Below, piece by piece: positions 16,008 through 24,458 of a stretch of DNA of 64,000 bases. Each line of letters begins with the position of its first letter. The first letter of the stretch is position 1. The position numbers and the translations under genes were made by a program. The DNA lies in contig NZ_PDHM01000012.1 of the NCBI RefSeq assembly GCF_002573715.1, positions 373,368 to 437,367 on the forward strand, written 5' to 3'. The notes under the pieces were generated by a model. It did not search any database. It was not told the origin of the DNA and was given only the letters and a program-made list of their open reading frames with translations. Source of the DNA: Paenibacillus sp. EZ-K15 (GTDB taxonomy: Bacteria; Bacillota; Bacilli; Paenibacillales; Paenibacillaceae).

Positions 16008-17891
16008 TTGAATTGGTTGGGATCATTACAACAGCTGGGCAGAGCAGTTATGCTCCCTACAATGGCGCTTCCAGCGGCAGCTCTCCTGCTTAGCGTGGGA
16101 AGTCTGCCATGGTCGGCGTGGGGCTTCGGAACCTTGGGCGAGATTGCTCAGGCTGCGGGGCACGGCGTGTTTTATTACATGCCGTATTTATTTGCCATTG
16201 GTGTCGCGTGGGGACTTTCGAATCAGGGAGGACCCGCAGGGCTTGCCGCTCTGGCTGGCATGTTCATCTATGATCAGGTTATATCCCGTCTGGGAGACGG
16301 GAGTGTACAGCCCTCGACCTTGATTGGTATTATTTTTGGGGTAATGTCCGGTTACGTTTACAACCGGTTCAAACATATTAAGCTTCCCGAAGCGATACAG
16401 TTTTTTGGAGGCTCCCGATTTGTACTTTTATTCATGGGATTGTTCTCCACGATATTTGCATGGGTCATGCTGGGGATGGCCCCCATTGTACAGCGCGGAT
16501 TAGATGTTTTTTATGATCTGACCGTACATATGGGCGCGTTCGGATTATTCCTTTACGGAATTTTGTACAGGGTGCTGACGGCATTCGGTCTGCATCACTT
16601 GTTGAATAACGTGTATTGGTTTCAGTTGGGCTCGTACGAGACGGAAGACGGAACCGTCGTTCAAGGGGATCTGCCCCGATTCTTTGCGGGTGATCCAACA
16701 GCAGGCGACTTCATGGCCGGGTTATTCCCGATTATGATGTTTGCTCTGCCGGCGATTGCATTTGCCATTATTCAAGAAGCACGTGAAGATTTGAAGCCGA
16801 AGGTAAAAAAAACGTTTATGCGGTCCGCGCTTGTCTGTTTTTTGACCGGGGTATCAGAGCAGATTGAATTCGCGTTCTTATTTGCGTCTCCTTATCTGTA
16901 TGTGCTCCACGCCTTGATGGCCGGGTTCGCGATGGTGCTTACCTATGCATTTGATATCCATCACGGGTTCTCGTACTCGGCGGGATTTATCGATTACGTA
17001 CTCAATTTTCACTTGTCCAAGAATGCCTGGATCATCATACCGATCGGGGCTGTATACGGCATCGTTTACTATTTTCTGTTCCGATGGGCCATTCGCACCT
17101 TCGAAATCCCGACACCGGGGCGTGAAGAAGGTTCGGCGCTAGAAGGCCGGGCAGGAGACATTCCCTATCAGGCACCGCTTATTCTGGAGGCGCTTGGGGG
17201 AAAAGACAACATCGTTCAGGTTCAATCCTGTATGACGCGTCTTCGATTAACCGTATATAATGACCGCCAGATTGATTCGGACGCACTGAAATTGCTCGGT
17301 TCAGCCGGTATCATCAAGCTGGGCGGCGGTAACGTTCAGGTGGTGTTCGGGACGTATTCCGAGCTCATCCGCGAAGAGATAAATAAGCTGATGCAGCAGG
17401 ATTTACCGCGCGTTCTGTTCAGCGCGCCCGTGCAGGGACGCATGCTTCCGATTGACGAAGTGCCGGATGATATTTTTGCCGCCAAGCTTGTCGGTAACGG
17501 CGTGGCGTTCATTCCGGAAAAAGGAGAACTTGTATCTCCGGTATACGGTACCGTGATGCATGTCTATCCGACGATGCATGCCATTGGCATTTCAACGCCG
17601 GATGGACTCGAGGTATTGATTCATATCGGGATCGATACCTCTCAACTGAAAGGACCGTTTTCAGCTGTGGTAAGCGAAGGGGATACCGTTGAGCCGGGGC
17701 AATTGCTGGTCAAGTTCGATCTGGCTTATTTAAAGACACATGCCGCATCACTGGCCACACCCATGGTGATCACGAATCCCGATAAAGTAAGATCTTGGAG
17801 CTTTGCTCCATTCAAGTCCGTTAAGAGAGGACAGTCATCTGTCATGTCCGTCGTATTAAATGAGAGTAATGCTGGGGGTAGAGAATCATGA
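16008..17891 (+). CDS. PTS Enzyme IICBA, glucose/N-acetylglucosamine family
   Basis: This 627-residue sugar transporter carries all its own Enzyme II domains: a membrane IIC domain (residues 1-365, about ten spans), IIB (about 385-465) with the phospho-cysteine C408 in QSCMTRLRL, and IIA (about 490-615) with the phospho-histidine H539 in LIHIGID and its partner H524. The IIC segment FGLHHLLNNVYWFQLG is closer to N-acetylglucosamine (NagE) than glucose (PtsG) permeases, so GlcNAc is the better guess for substrate, though not proven. GAAAGGAGG precedes the TTG start. It overlaps the Enzyme I gene by 4 bases. Confidence 0.85.
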   Translation: MNWLGSLQQLGRAVMLPTMALPAAALLLSVGSLPWSAWGFGTLGEIAQAAGHGVFYYMPYLFAIGVAWGLSNQGGPAGLAALAGMFIYDQVISRLGDGSVQPSTLIGIIFGVMSGYVYNRFKHIKLPEAIQFFGGSRFVLLFMGLFSTIFAWVMLGMAPIVQRGLDVFYDLTVHMGAFGLFLYGILYRVLTAFGLHHLLNNVYWFQLGSYETEDGTVVQGDLPRFFAGDPTAGDFMAGLFPIMMFALPAIAFAIIQEAREDLKPKVKKTFMRSALVCFLTGVSEQIEFAFLFASPYLYVLHALMAGFAMVLTYAFDIHHGFSYSAGFIDYVLNFHLSKNAWIIIPIGAVYGIVYYFLFRWAIRTFEIPTPGREEGSALEGRAGDIPYQAPLILEALGGKDNIVQVQSCMTRLRLTVYNDRQIDSDALKLLGSAGIIKLGGGNVQVVFGTYSELIREEINKLMQQDLPRVLFSAPVQGRMLPIDEVPDDIFAAKLVGNGVAFIPEKGELVSPVYGTVMHVYPTMHAIGISTPDGLEVLIHIGIDTSQLKGPFSAVVSEGDTVEPGQLLVKFDLAYLKTHAASLATPMVITNPDKVRSWSFAPFKSVKRGQSSVMSVVLNESNAGGRES

Positions 17892-19651
17892 TACAAGGCA
17901 TTGGCGCAGCAACAGGCGTAGCGATTGGTAAGGCTTTCGTACTGCCGCACTGGGAGTTGGACCTTCCAGATTCCGAAATGGATGCTGTCGATTTAGCCAA
18001 AGAGTTCGAGCGCTTATATGAAGGCATACGAACCTCCAAGAATGAAATTGAATATATCAAGAACGAATTCAAGGAAATGGTGGGACACGAGGAGTCGCAG
18101 ATCTTTGATGCGCATCTGGCCATACTGGAGGATCCCGTGTTCATGAACGAAATTCAAGGGATCATCGAGCGCCAGTACAAAGCTGCCGAGGTAGCGGTTA
18201 AAGAGGCGATCGATCATTTCGTATCCATGTTCGATTTGCTGGACGACGAGTATATGAAGGAGCGGGCGCTGGATATTAAGGATGTTGGCAATCGGCTGCT
18301 CAAGCATCTTCTCGGTGCTCCGGAAGTCAAACTTCCGGCTGATACGCAGCCTTATATTTTGGTTGCGAAGGAGCTCTCTCCGTCTCAGCTCGTGCACCTT
18401 AACCCTTCCCACGTTCTTGGCATTGTGACGATGACGGGTGGCAAGACCTCTCATTCGGCGATTATGGCCCGCGCTCTCGGCATACCGCTCGTATCCGGGA
18501 TTGAGAACAAGCTGGATCATCCGATCCAGACCGGACAGCATTTAGTTGTAGATGGAGATGAAGGCTTGCTGTATTTGGAGCCTGACACGCTGATCGTGGA
18601 GCGTTATGAAGGGATCCGAGAGCAACAACGGAAAAAGAAAGAACAGCTGCAACTCCTGGCGACGGTTGATGCGGTTACGAAGGATGGAACATACTTTAAT
18701 CTGGCCGCGAATATGAACTCCATAAAAGAAATGGAGATTGCGCTCAAGAACGGCGCGCAGGGAGTTGGATTGTTCCGGACGGAATTCTTATATATGGATC
18801 GCCACAACTTTCCTTCGGAAGAAGAGCAGTTTGAAGTGTATAAGCTGGTTGCCGAGAACGCAGGTCAGGCTTCGGTCGTGATCCGTACGCTGGACATTGG
18901 CGGCGATAAGCAGCTGGATTATTTCGGGCTGCCGGAAGAAGAGAACCCCTTCTTGGGGTATCGCGCCATTCGAATCAGTCTGGATCGCACAGAGCCGTTC
19001 CAGACCCAGCTGTCCGCTATTCTGAGGGCCAGCGCTTTCGGTAACGTCAAAATCATGTATCCGATGATATCCTCGGTAGAAGAAGTCAGGCAGGCTAATG
19101 CCGTGCTGCGGCGTGCGATGGCCGATTTGGACCAACGCGGCATAGCATACGATCCGAACATTAAGGTTGGCATCATGATTGAGGTACCGGCAGCAGTCAC
19201 CATTTCGGATTTGTTGGCAGAGGAAACTGATTTCTTCAGCATCGGGACCAATGATCTGGTTCAGTATGTGCTGGCGGTGGATCGCATGAATGAGCAGATC
19301 GCGCACATGTACCATCCGTTTCATCCAGCGGTTTTGCGCATGCTTCGGACGACGGTGGAGGCTGCGCATGAGGCAGGCATACCGGTCAGCGTGTGTGGAG
19401 AAATGGCAGGGGACGAGCGGGCGATTCCAATATGGCTGGAGCTTGGCGTTAAGGACCTAAGCATGTCTCCGCAATCCTTGCTTCGCGTGAAGCATCGCAT
19501 CTTGAATACCAATGCGGCAGAAGCGAAGGGGGAGGCAGCGGATTGCTTCAAATTGCGTACCAGCGACGCTGTCGAAGAGCGTCTTAGCGCCTTTGCCGAA
19601 CGCAGCAGTTATCTGAACGGAAAGAATGGAACGGACAGCACGGCCTCTTAA
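17888..19651 (+). CDS. ptsI: PTS Enzyme I (phosphoenolpyruvate-protein phosphotransferase)
   Basis: Enzyme I takes phosphate from PEP and passes it to HPr. The 587-residue protein has the HPr-binding N-terminal helical domain, the swivelling domain with the phosphorylated histidine H189 in GGKTSHSAIMARALGIP, and a PEP-binding TIM barrel with FRTEFLYMDR, the metal ligands around IGTNDLVQY, and CGEMAGD near the C-terminus. The start overlaps the stop of the IICBA gene in an ATGA arrangement, so the two are translationally coupled. No ptsH lies beside it. It may be the main Enzyme I or a dedicated paralogue. Confidence 0.95.
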   Translation: MIQGIGAATGVAIGKAFVLPHWELDLPDSEMDAVDLAKEFERLYEGIRTSKNEIEYIKNEFKEMVGHEESQIFDAHLAILEDPVFMNEIQGIIERQYKAAEVAVKEAIDHFVSMFDLLDDEYMKERALDIKDVGNRLLKHLLGAPEVKLPADTQPYILVAKELSPSQLVHLNPSHVLGIVTMTGGKTSHSAIMARALGIPLVSGIENKLDHPIQTGQHLVVDGDEGLLYLEPDTLIVERYEGIREQQRKKKEQLQLLATVDAVTKDGTYFNLAANMNSIKEMEIALKNGAQGVGLFRTEFLYMDRHNFPSEEEQFEVYKLVAENAGQASVVIRTLDIGGDKQLDYFGLPEEENPFLGYRAIRISLDRTEPFQTQLSAILRASAFGNVKIMYPMISSVEEVRQANAVLRRAMADLDQRGIAYDPNIKVGIMIEVPAAVTISDLLAEETDFFSIGTNDLVQYVLAVDRMNEQIAHMYHPFHPAVLRMLRTTVEAAHEAGIPVSVCGEMAGDERAIPIWLELGVKDLSMSPQSLLRVKHRILNTNAAEAKGEAADCFKLRTSDAVEERLSAFAERSSYLNGKNGTDSTAS

Positions 19652-19724
19652 AAGGCTTCTAGTAATGAGATAACGTTCCAATTTTTCATGTTTCTTTTTT
19701 TGAGTGGACAAGCTATATTCATAT

Positions 19725-19785
19725 AAAAAAACAGCTGCCTATCTCACCAGGAGCACTTCTTGGTGAAATGAGCGGCTGTTTTTGT
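19725..19785. terminator. Bidirectional terminator, ptsI / PfpI-like gene
   Basis: Outer stem aaaaacagctgc / gcggctgttttt with an inner hairpin tcacca / tggtga; A-run and T-run on either side serve convergent genes. Confidence 0.85.
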
Positions 19786-19801
19786 GTGGTGCAGGGGAGC
19801 T

Positions 19802-20329
19802 TTAGCCTTGCTGTGCCAGAGCATCGCAAAAGGCTTTGCCGTACGGCGGCAGATCCGGAGGACGGCGGGCGGAAATAATATGGCCATCGGTTACGACCGC
19901 TTCATCCTTCCAGATTGCACCGGCATTTTCCATGTCGTCCCGGATTCCCGGTGTGGAAGTCACCGTAATGCCGTCCAGGATTTTGGCAGAGATGAGCACC
20001 CATCCGGCGTGGCAGATCTGTCCGATCGGCTTTTTGTCCGCATTCATCTCTTTAACGAGTTGCAGCACTTTATCATAACGGCGCAGCTTGTCCGGCGCCC
20101 AGCCGCCCGGAACGAGAATTCCATCATAATCCTCGCTGTTCAGCTCTTCAAACGAATACTCAGCTTGAGCGGGAACACCATATTTACCTGTGTAAGTTTT
20201 TCCTTTTTCCAATCCGGCGAGATGGACTTCGGCCCCTTCTTCCCGGACTCGGTAAACGGGATACCATAGTTCCAGATCCTCAAATTCTTCGTCTACAAGC
20301 GCTATCACTTTTTTTCCAGCCAATCTCAT
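19802..20329 (-). CDS. DJ-1/PfpI-family protein
   Basis: The 175-residue protein belongs to the PfpI branch of the DJ-1 superfamily, which includes protein deglycases, general stress proteins such as YfkM, and cysteine peptidase-like enzymes. It has the nucleophile elbow GQICHAGW with C106-H107, the acidic partner E18 in EEFEDLELWYP, and the GGWAPD turn that forms the oxyanion region. I place the start at ATG 20329 (AAAGGGG 11 bases upstream), dropping a 42-residue upstream extension that is not part of the fold. Exact activity cannot be told from sequence. Confidence 0.9.
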   Translation of the reverse strand: MRLAGKKVIALVDEEFEDLELWYPVYRVREEGAEVHLAGLEKGKTYTGKYGVPAQAEYSFEELNSEDYDGILVPGGWAPDKLRRYDKVLQLVKEMNADKKPIGQICHAGWVLISAKILDGITVTSTPGIRDDMENAGAIWKDEAVVTDGHIISARRPPDLPPYGKAFCDALAQQG

Positions 20330-20604
20330 GATCGATTTAGCCCCTTTCTCTGCAGATTTCTTGATATATCCGTAACATGATCGAATAGGTCTCTTAAGAC
20401 TGTACTCATTGTAACAAATATGGACAGGGGTTTCATAGGAGCGACCAAAGAACAAACATTTGGAAACATATCTGGTAAATAAAGCATTATCACAAATTAG
20501 CAGGATTCTCTGGTATGATAGTCGAATAGAACTAGTTCAGGTGACGGATTTGTGACATAGGGCTGTTAGTATTAGATTACGTGATAGGATTTGGGGTGGG
20601 CATT

Positions 20605-21057
20605 TTGTTCAAAACCTGCAACTGCGGACAATGGATGAAGTTGGAATTAAGGAAGCTGATTCATGAAAGAAAGACTCGAATATGTCATGTTCCTGTTTAT
20701 GCCTGTCAGGCTTGTATGAAATATGAGCTTCTACCTCTTATTAAACCGGATTTACTTCGCTATCTCGCATCGATTAGCAATGAAACCGGACGAATACGCG
20801 TTTCGTTCGCAGATGTTAATGAGTCTGCATACGTACTTCGAGAAGTGTTCCGTACATACGATGATGATTCGTCGGTAGAATGGCAGGCACGCTGCATGGA
20901 AGTCTTTGACGAGCGAATTAATTTGCTGTTGGATCTATTTCGTTATGCCCAGAGCATGGGCGACGGTGACTGGATGAGACAAATTGAGGGGCGTCTTGAG
21001 CAATTAAGCACCATCAAATCTCTCATTCCTGAAAATTCGGGCAATTATGCAAGATAA
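20605..21057 (+). CDS. Cysteine-rich small protein of unknown function
   Basis: The product (about 150 residues) opens with FKTCNCGQWM and continues through CHVPVYACQACMKYELL, giving cysteines at about residues 5, 7, 27, 34 and 37. This CxC...C...CxxC layout suggests a zinc ribbon. The rest is helical and charged with no further motif. The start is uncertain: TTG 20605 follows GGGGTGGG, while GTG at 20581 or 20596 would add 3-8 residues. It is upstream of ytxJ on the same strand, 95 bases apart. I do not recognise a named family. Confidence 0.65.
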   Translation: MFKTCNCGQWMKLELRKLIHERKTRICHVPVYACQACMKYELLPLIKPDLLRYLASISNETGRIRVSFADVNESAYVLREVFRTYDDDSSVEWQARCMEVFDERINLLLDLFRYAQSMGDGDWMRQIEGRLEQLSTIKSLIPENSGNYAR

Positions 21058-21152
21058 TTTTCAGAAAATTTTCGCGGTTGTTGGATTTTTCACGCACTTT
21101 TTGTTAGGATAGAGGATAGGAACTTCAATACAATGAAGGGAATGTATATCCT

Positions 21153-21500
21153 ATGGCGACGTTGACGAAAATGACTACTATAGAAGAGTTACGCAACACG
21201 CTTGAATCTTCGGAGCAGAGGCCCTTGCTGTTGCTCAAACATAGTACCAGATGCCCAATTAGTGCCGGAGCTTATAAGGAAGTGCAAACTTACCTGGAGG
21301 ACCAGCCGAACGAGCGGATTGACTATGTATGGATCGATGTCATTGCCGACCGTCCGGTGTCGAGTCAGGCTGCGGAAACTCTAAGCATACAGCACGAATC
21401 GCCACAAGTTATTCTTGTAAAAGAAGGAGCGCCAGTCTGGCATACATCCCATTCCCATATTACGGCTGAAGCGCTGAAAGCTCAATTGGACGGCATCTAA
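21153..21500 (+). CDS. ytxJ: YtxJ-family bacillithiol-linked thioredoxin-fold protein
   Basis: The 115-residue protein has a thioredoxin-like fold with the single-cysteine motif STRCPIS (Cys34) and the later cis-proline segment SPQVILV, both typical of YtxJ. In bacillithiol-producing Firmicutes YtxJ is proposed to act as a monothiol bacilliredoxin that removes bacillithiol from mixed disulfides. There is no signal peptide, so it should be cytoplasmic. It lies just upstream of ccpA, the same neighbourhood as in B. subtilis, which supports the assignment. Confidence 0.9.
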   Translation: MATLTKMTTIEELRNTLESSEQRPLLLLKHSTRCPISAGAYKEVQTYLEDQPNERIDYVWIDVIADRPVSSQAAETLSIQHESPQVILVKEGAPVWHTSHSHITAEALKAQLDGI

Positions 21501-21593
21501 TGCCGTGTCGTTGCACAAAGCAGTAATTTGTCGTATCATAAATTCAATTGGTATTGAACGAATGAAAATCTATTGGCAATGGAGAGAAGGAAT

Positions 21594-22604
21594 TTGACGG
21601 TAACCATTTACGATGTTGCGCGCGAAGCAGGCGTTTCCATGGCGACGGTATCACGGGTTGTAAACAATAACCCGAACGTTAAGCCTCAGACCCGGAAAAA
21701 AGTATACGAAGCGATTGAACGTTTAGGGTATCGTCCGAATGCGGTAGCCAGAGGTCTGGCCAGCAAGAAGACCACAACCGTCGGCGTTGTGATCCCTGAT
21801 ATTTCGAACTCGATCTTTGCGGAGATTGCCCGTGGTATTGAGGATATTGCTAACATGTACCACTATAATATAATTTTGTGTAATGCCGACAAACGTAAGG
21901 AAAAAGAAATCCGCGTTATCAACACCTTGCTTGAGAAGCAAGTGGACGGGCTGTTGTTTATGGGTGGAACGGTGACGGACGAGCATATCCAGGCGTTCCA
22001 GACATCGGCTGTGCCGATTGTTCTTTGTGCGACAAGTGATGAGAGAGGTTCTTATCCTTCGGTCGACATTGATCATGAACAAGCTGCGTTTGATGCGGTA
22101 AGCACACTGATCCGGCACGGGCATCGTGAGATTGCCATGATCAGCGGAACGCTGCAGGATCCGGCGAACGGTTATGCACGCTTCCAAGGCTACAAGAAGG
22201 CACTGGAGACAGCTGGCATTGAGTATCAAGAGGACCTGGTGCGGATTGGTAACTATCGCTATGAGTCCGGCGTGGAAGCTATGAAATACTTCTTGGGACT
22301 TAAGAAGAAACCGACGGCTATTTTTGCTGCTACCGATGAGATGGCGATTGGCGCTATTCATAGCATTCAGGATGAAGGCTATAAAGTGCCGGATGATTTC
22401 TCTATTATCAGCGTTGATAATATCCGGATGGCTTCAATGGTTCGTCCACAGCTGACAACGGTAGCTCAACCGATGTATGATCTGGGAGCTGTAGCTATGC
22501 GTTTGCTTACCAAGCTAATGAAGAAGGAGAATGTGGAGAATCCTCGCGTGATTCTGCCGCATGAAACGATTCTTCGGCTTTCGGTTAGTCATGTGAACGA
22601 GTAA
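21594..22604 (+). CDS. ccpA: Catabolite control protein A
   Basis: CcpA is the LacI-family regulator that binds cre sites together with HPr or Crh phosphorylated on Ser46. The protein starts [20 protein letters not shown], the DNA-binding helix-turn-helix, followed by the hinge helix [13 protein letters not shown], and a periplasmic-binding-protein-like core of two lobes ending near [13 protein letters not shown] chose TTG 21594 because the resulting N-terminus matches known CcpA proteins and GGAGAGAAGG lies just before it; the frame also allows starts at 21573 or 21579. 336 residues is the usual length. cre-controlled acsA is 1.8 kb downstream. Confidence 0.95.
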   Translation: MTVTIYDVAREAGVSMATVSRVVNNNPNVKPQTRKKVYEAIERLGYRPNAVARGLASKKTTTVGVVIPDISNSIFAEIARGIEDIANMYHYNIILCNADKRKEKEIRVINTLLEKQVDGLLFMGGTVTDEHIQAFQTSAVPIVLCATSDERGSYPSVDIDHEQAAFDAVSTLIRHGHREIAMISGTLQDPANGYARFQGYKKALETAGIEYQEDLVRIGNYRYESGVEAMKYFLGLKKKPTAIFAATDEMAIGAIHSIQDEGYKVPDDFSIISVDNIRMASMVRPQLTTVAQPMYDLGAVAMRLLTKLMKKENVENPRVILPHETILRLSVSHVNE

Positions 22605-22646
22605 GAAGTGTGAATAAAAGCTGTTTAGACATCTATTGATATGAAG

Positions 22647-22677
22647 AAAGCTCCTGATTTTAAGGGGCTTTTTTCTG
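22647..22677 (+). terminator. Terminator of ccpA
   Basis: Stem aagctcct / aggggctt (with G-U pairs) followed by six T, about 40 bases after the ccpA stop. Confidence 0.7.
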
Positions 22678-22719
22678 GTGGGATTTATGTGTGGTCTTGA
22701 ATTCAGGAGGGATATCGGT

Positions 22720-23421
22720 ATGACAACACAGGTTATCGGCCTAATCGGGGCCATGGACGAAGAAGTGGAATTGCTGCTCAGTCAACTGGAGAATAAAGAA
22801 ACAGCAGTCCGTGCAGGGGTTACATATGCTTCAGGAACGATTCATGGCAAGAGAGTCGTTGTATGTAAGAGCGGGGTGGGTAAAGTGAATGCTGCGGTTA
22901 CCACGCAAATCCTGATTGACACCTATGGCGTTTCCAAAATATTGTTTACCGGCGTAGCGGGTGCGCTGCATCCGGAGCTGAATATTGGCGATATCGTCAT
23001 CTCTTCCTCCTGTATGCAGCACGATATGGATGTGACGCCGCTGGGCTTTGCGCGCGGGGTGATTCCGTATCAGGAAGTGTCTGATTTTCCTGCGGATCCG
23101 TCGTTGATCGAGCTGGCAGAGGAAGCGTGCAAAGAGCAGGCGGTGAATCATTACGTCATCGGGAAGGTTCTGTCCGGCGACCAGTTCATTGCCAGCCGTG
23201 AAACGGTACGGACGCTCTACGAGGAACTGAACGGGGCTTGCGCGGAAATGGAAGGTTCTGCTGTTGCCCAGGTGTGTTATATGAACATCGTGCCATATGT
23301 GGTGATCAGATCTATGTCAGATAAGGCTGACGGTTCTGCCCATGTCAACTTCCCTGAGTTTACAGTGAAAGCTTCCAAGCGTTCACACGAAATCGTGAAC
23401 TACATGCTAGGCAAACTCTAG
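22720..23421 (+). CDS. mtnN: 5'-methylthioadenosine/S-adenosylhomocysteine nucleosidase
   Basis: The enzyme removes adenine from methylthioadenosine and S-adenosylhomocysteine, feeding methionine salvage. The 233-residue protein shows the full MTAN pattern: VIGLIGAMDEEVELL at the N-terminus with the catalytic Glu12-type residue, GVGKVNAAVTTQ, FTGVAGAL, SGDQFIAS, and EMEGSAVAQV followed by RSMSDKAD, which carries the catalytic aspartate. The ATG at 22720 has AGGAGG 9 bases upstream; a longer frame to 22678 overlaps the ccpA terminator and is rejected. It is monocistronic. Confidence 0.95.
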   Translation: MTTQVIGLIGAMDEEVELLLSQLENKETAVRAGVTYASGTIHGKRVVVCKSGVGKVNAAVTTQILIDTYGVSKILFTGVAGALHPELNIGDIVISSSCMQHDMDVTPLGFARGVIPYQEVSDFPADPSLIELAEEACKEQAVNHYVIGKVLSGDQFIASRETVRTLYEELNGACAEMEGSAVAQVCYMNIVPYVVIRSMSDKADGSAHVNFPEFTVKASKRSHEIVNYMLGKL

Positions 23422-23474
23422 TAACAAATTTGAGCAAGCGGTCTGTATGCATATTCAGTTATGCGCCCGCAGAT

Positions 23475-23518
23475 AACAAACTCCCCTGTGGTAAATTCTC
23501 GGGGAGTTTGTTTTTTTG
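23475..23518. terminator. Bidirectional terminator, mtnN / acuA
   Basis: Stem acaaactcccc / ggggagtttgt flanked by A and T runs between convergent genes. Confidence 0.85.
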
Positions 23519-23539
23519 TTTATTTTATTGGGTATCGAC

Positions 23540-24172
23540 TTAATACATAAACCGCTGTCTGAAACGGATGCGATCGAATTGTTCTTGTGATGAAAGCGGC
23601 ACGTTCCGTCCGATTCTGACCATGAGACAGTTGGCAGGATGGGAGCAGATTTCCGGATCATCGGTTGCGTACCACTCCATATTCACGATTTTCATTAACC
23701 GTTCCATCATTTTGCGGTAATCCCATACGTTAAGGCCGCTTCCTTTAAGATCCCAATGCCAGTAGTACTCGGTCGTAAACACGATGTAACGCTCCATCTG
23801 TTCTTCTTCAAATGCAGTCTTGATCATCTGCTGCCCAAGTCCCAGAGAACGGTAGTCTTTCGCTACCTCGATGGCACCAAGTTCAATCAAATCTTCCATA
23901 TTGCCCTCAGACCAGCGTTCCTGCTCATCCGGGTGATGAAATGTTACATACCCAACGATCATATCTTGGTCTCTCGTGATGATGATTCTGCCTTCAGGCA
24001 GGCCTGCAATTTCCACCAATGCCTCATGCTGCTCCGCAGGACGACGAAAAGCCTTGAGATCAGGGTGCATGGTTAGCTCGGATAGTTGCTCGGGAGGTAC
24101 AGGTCCTTCGATGATCAGGCGGCGGTCTTCAGGGAACAAAACATGAGACTGGTATACCTTGCAGTGTTCCAT
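23540..24172 (-). CDS. acuA: AcuA, protein acetyltransferase for acetyl-CoA synthetase
   Basis: In B. subtilis AcuA is a GNAT enzyme that acetylates the catalytic lysine of AcsA and switches it off. This 210-residue protein has the GNAT core at about residues 60-150 with IELGAIEVAKDYRSLGLGQQM, the acetyl-CoA loop, and the AcuA-specific segment EYYWHWDLKGSGLNVWDYRKM after it. It is divergent from acsA with a 286-base shared control region, the same layout as in B. subtilis, but acuB and acuC do not follow; the next gene downstream is mtnN on the other strand. AAAGGAG precedes the ATG. Confidence 0.92.
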   Translation of the reverse strand: MEHCKVYQSHVLFPEDRRLIIEGPVPPEQLSELTMHPDLKAFRRPAEQHEALVEIAGLPEGRIIITRDQDMIVGYVTFHHPDEQERWSEGNMEDLIELGAIEVAKDYRSLGLGQQMIKTAFEEEQMERYIVFTTEYYWHWDLKGSGLNVWDYRKMMERLMKIVNMEWYATDDPEICSHPANCLMVRIGRNVPLSSQEQFDRIRFRQRFMY

Positions 24173-24234
24173 CCGTTACGCTCCTTTCAATTCCATACCC
24201 TACTTATAGCAAAAAAATAAAAAAATGAAAAGCA

Positions 24235-24264
24235 ATGACAGGCAAACAAGAGCTATGATATAAT
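24235..24264 (+). promoter_or_regulatory. Promoter candidate for acsA
   Basis: ATGACA at 24235-24240, an 18 bp spacer and a perfect TATAAT at 24259-24264, leaving a leader of about 190 bases. Confidence 0.5.
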
Positions 24265-24404
24265 CTTTTCGACATAAAATCTTCACATTTGTGTTGTACT
24301 TAACGATATGTTTCCTTGCGAATTCTAAGGGTTAATGACTCGATGACTGCGACAACGTGACGACCCACCGCAATGTGTAAAATGTATGTTTCATTCAATC
24401 ATTT

Positions 24405-24418
24405 TGTAAGCGCTGTCC
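24405..24418 (+). promoter_or_regulatory. cre operator candidate upstream of acsA
   Basis: TGTAAGCGCTGTCC fits the CcpA site consensus TGWAANCGNTNNCW at nearly every position and shares the palindromic core TGTAAGCGCT. It lies about 40 bases before the acsA ATG and 140 bases after the promoter candidate, a roadblock position. The acsA gene of B. subtilis is CcpA-repressed. Confidence 0.65.
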
Positions 24419-24458
24419 ACTATGAGGAGACCGATTTGAGAATGAGGAGGATGTTATC

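Noticed and set aside
18791..19369. 193-residue minus-strand frame within ptsI
   Set aside because: Antisense shadow of the conserved PEP-binding domain of Enzyme I.
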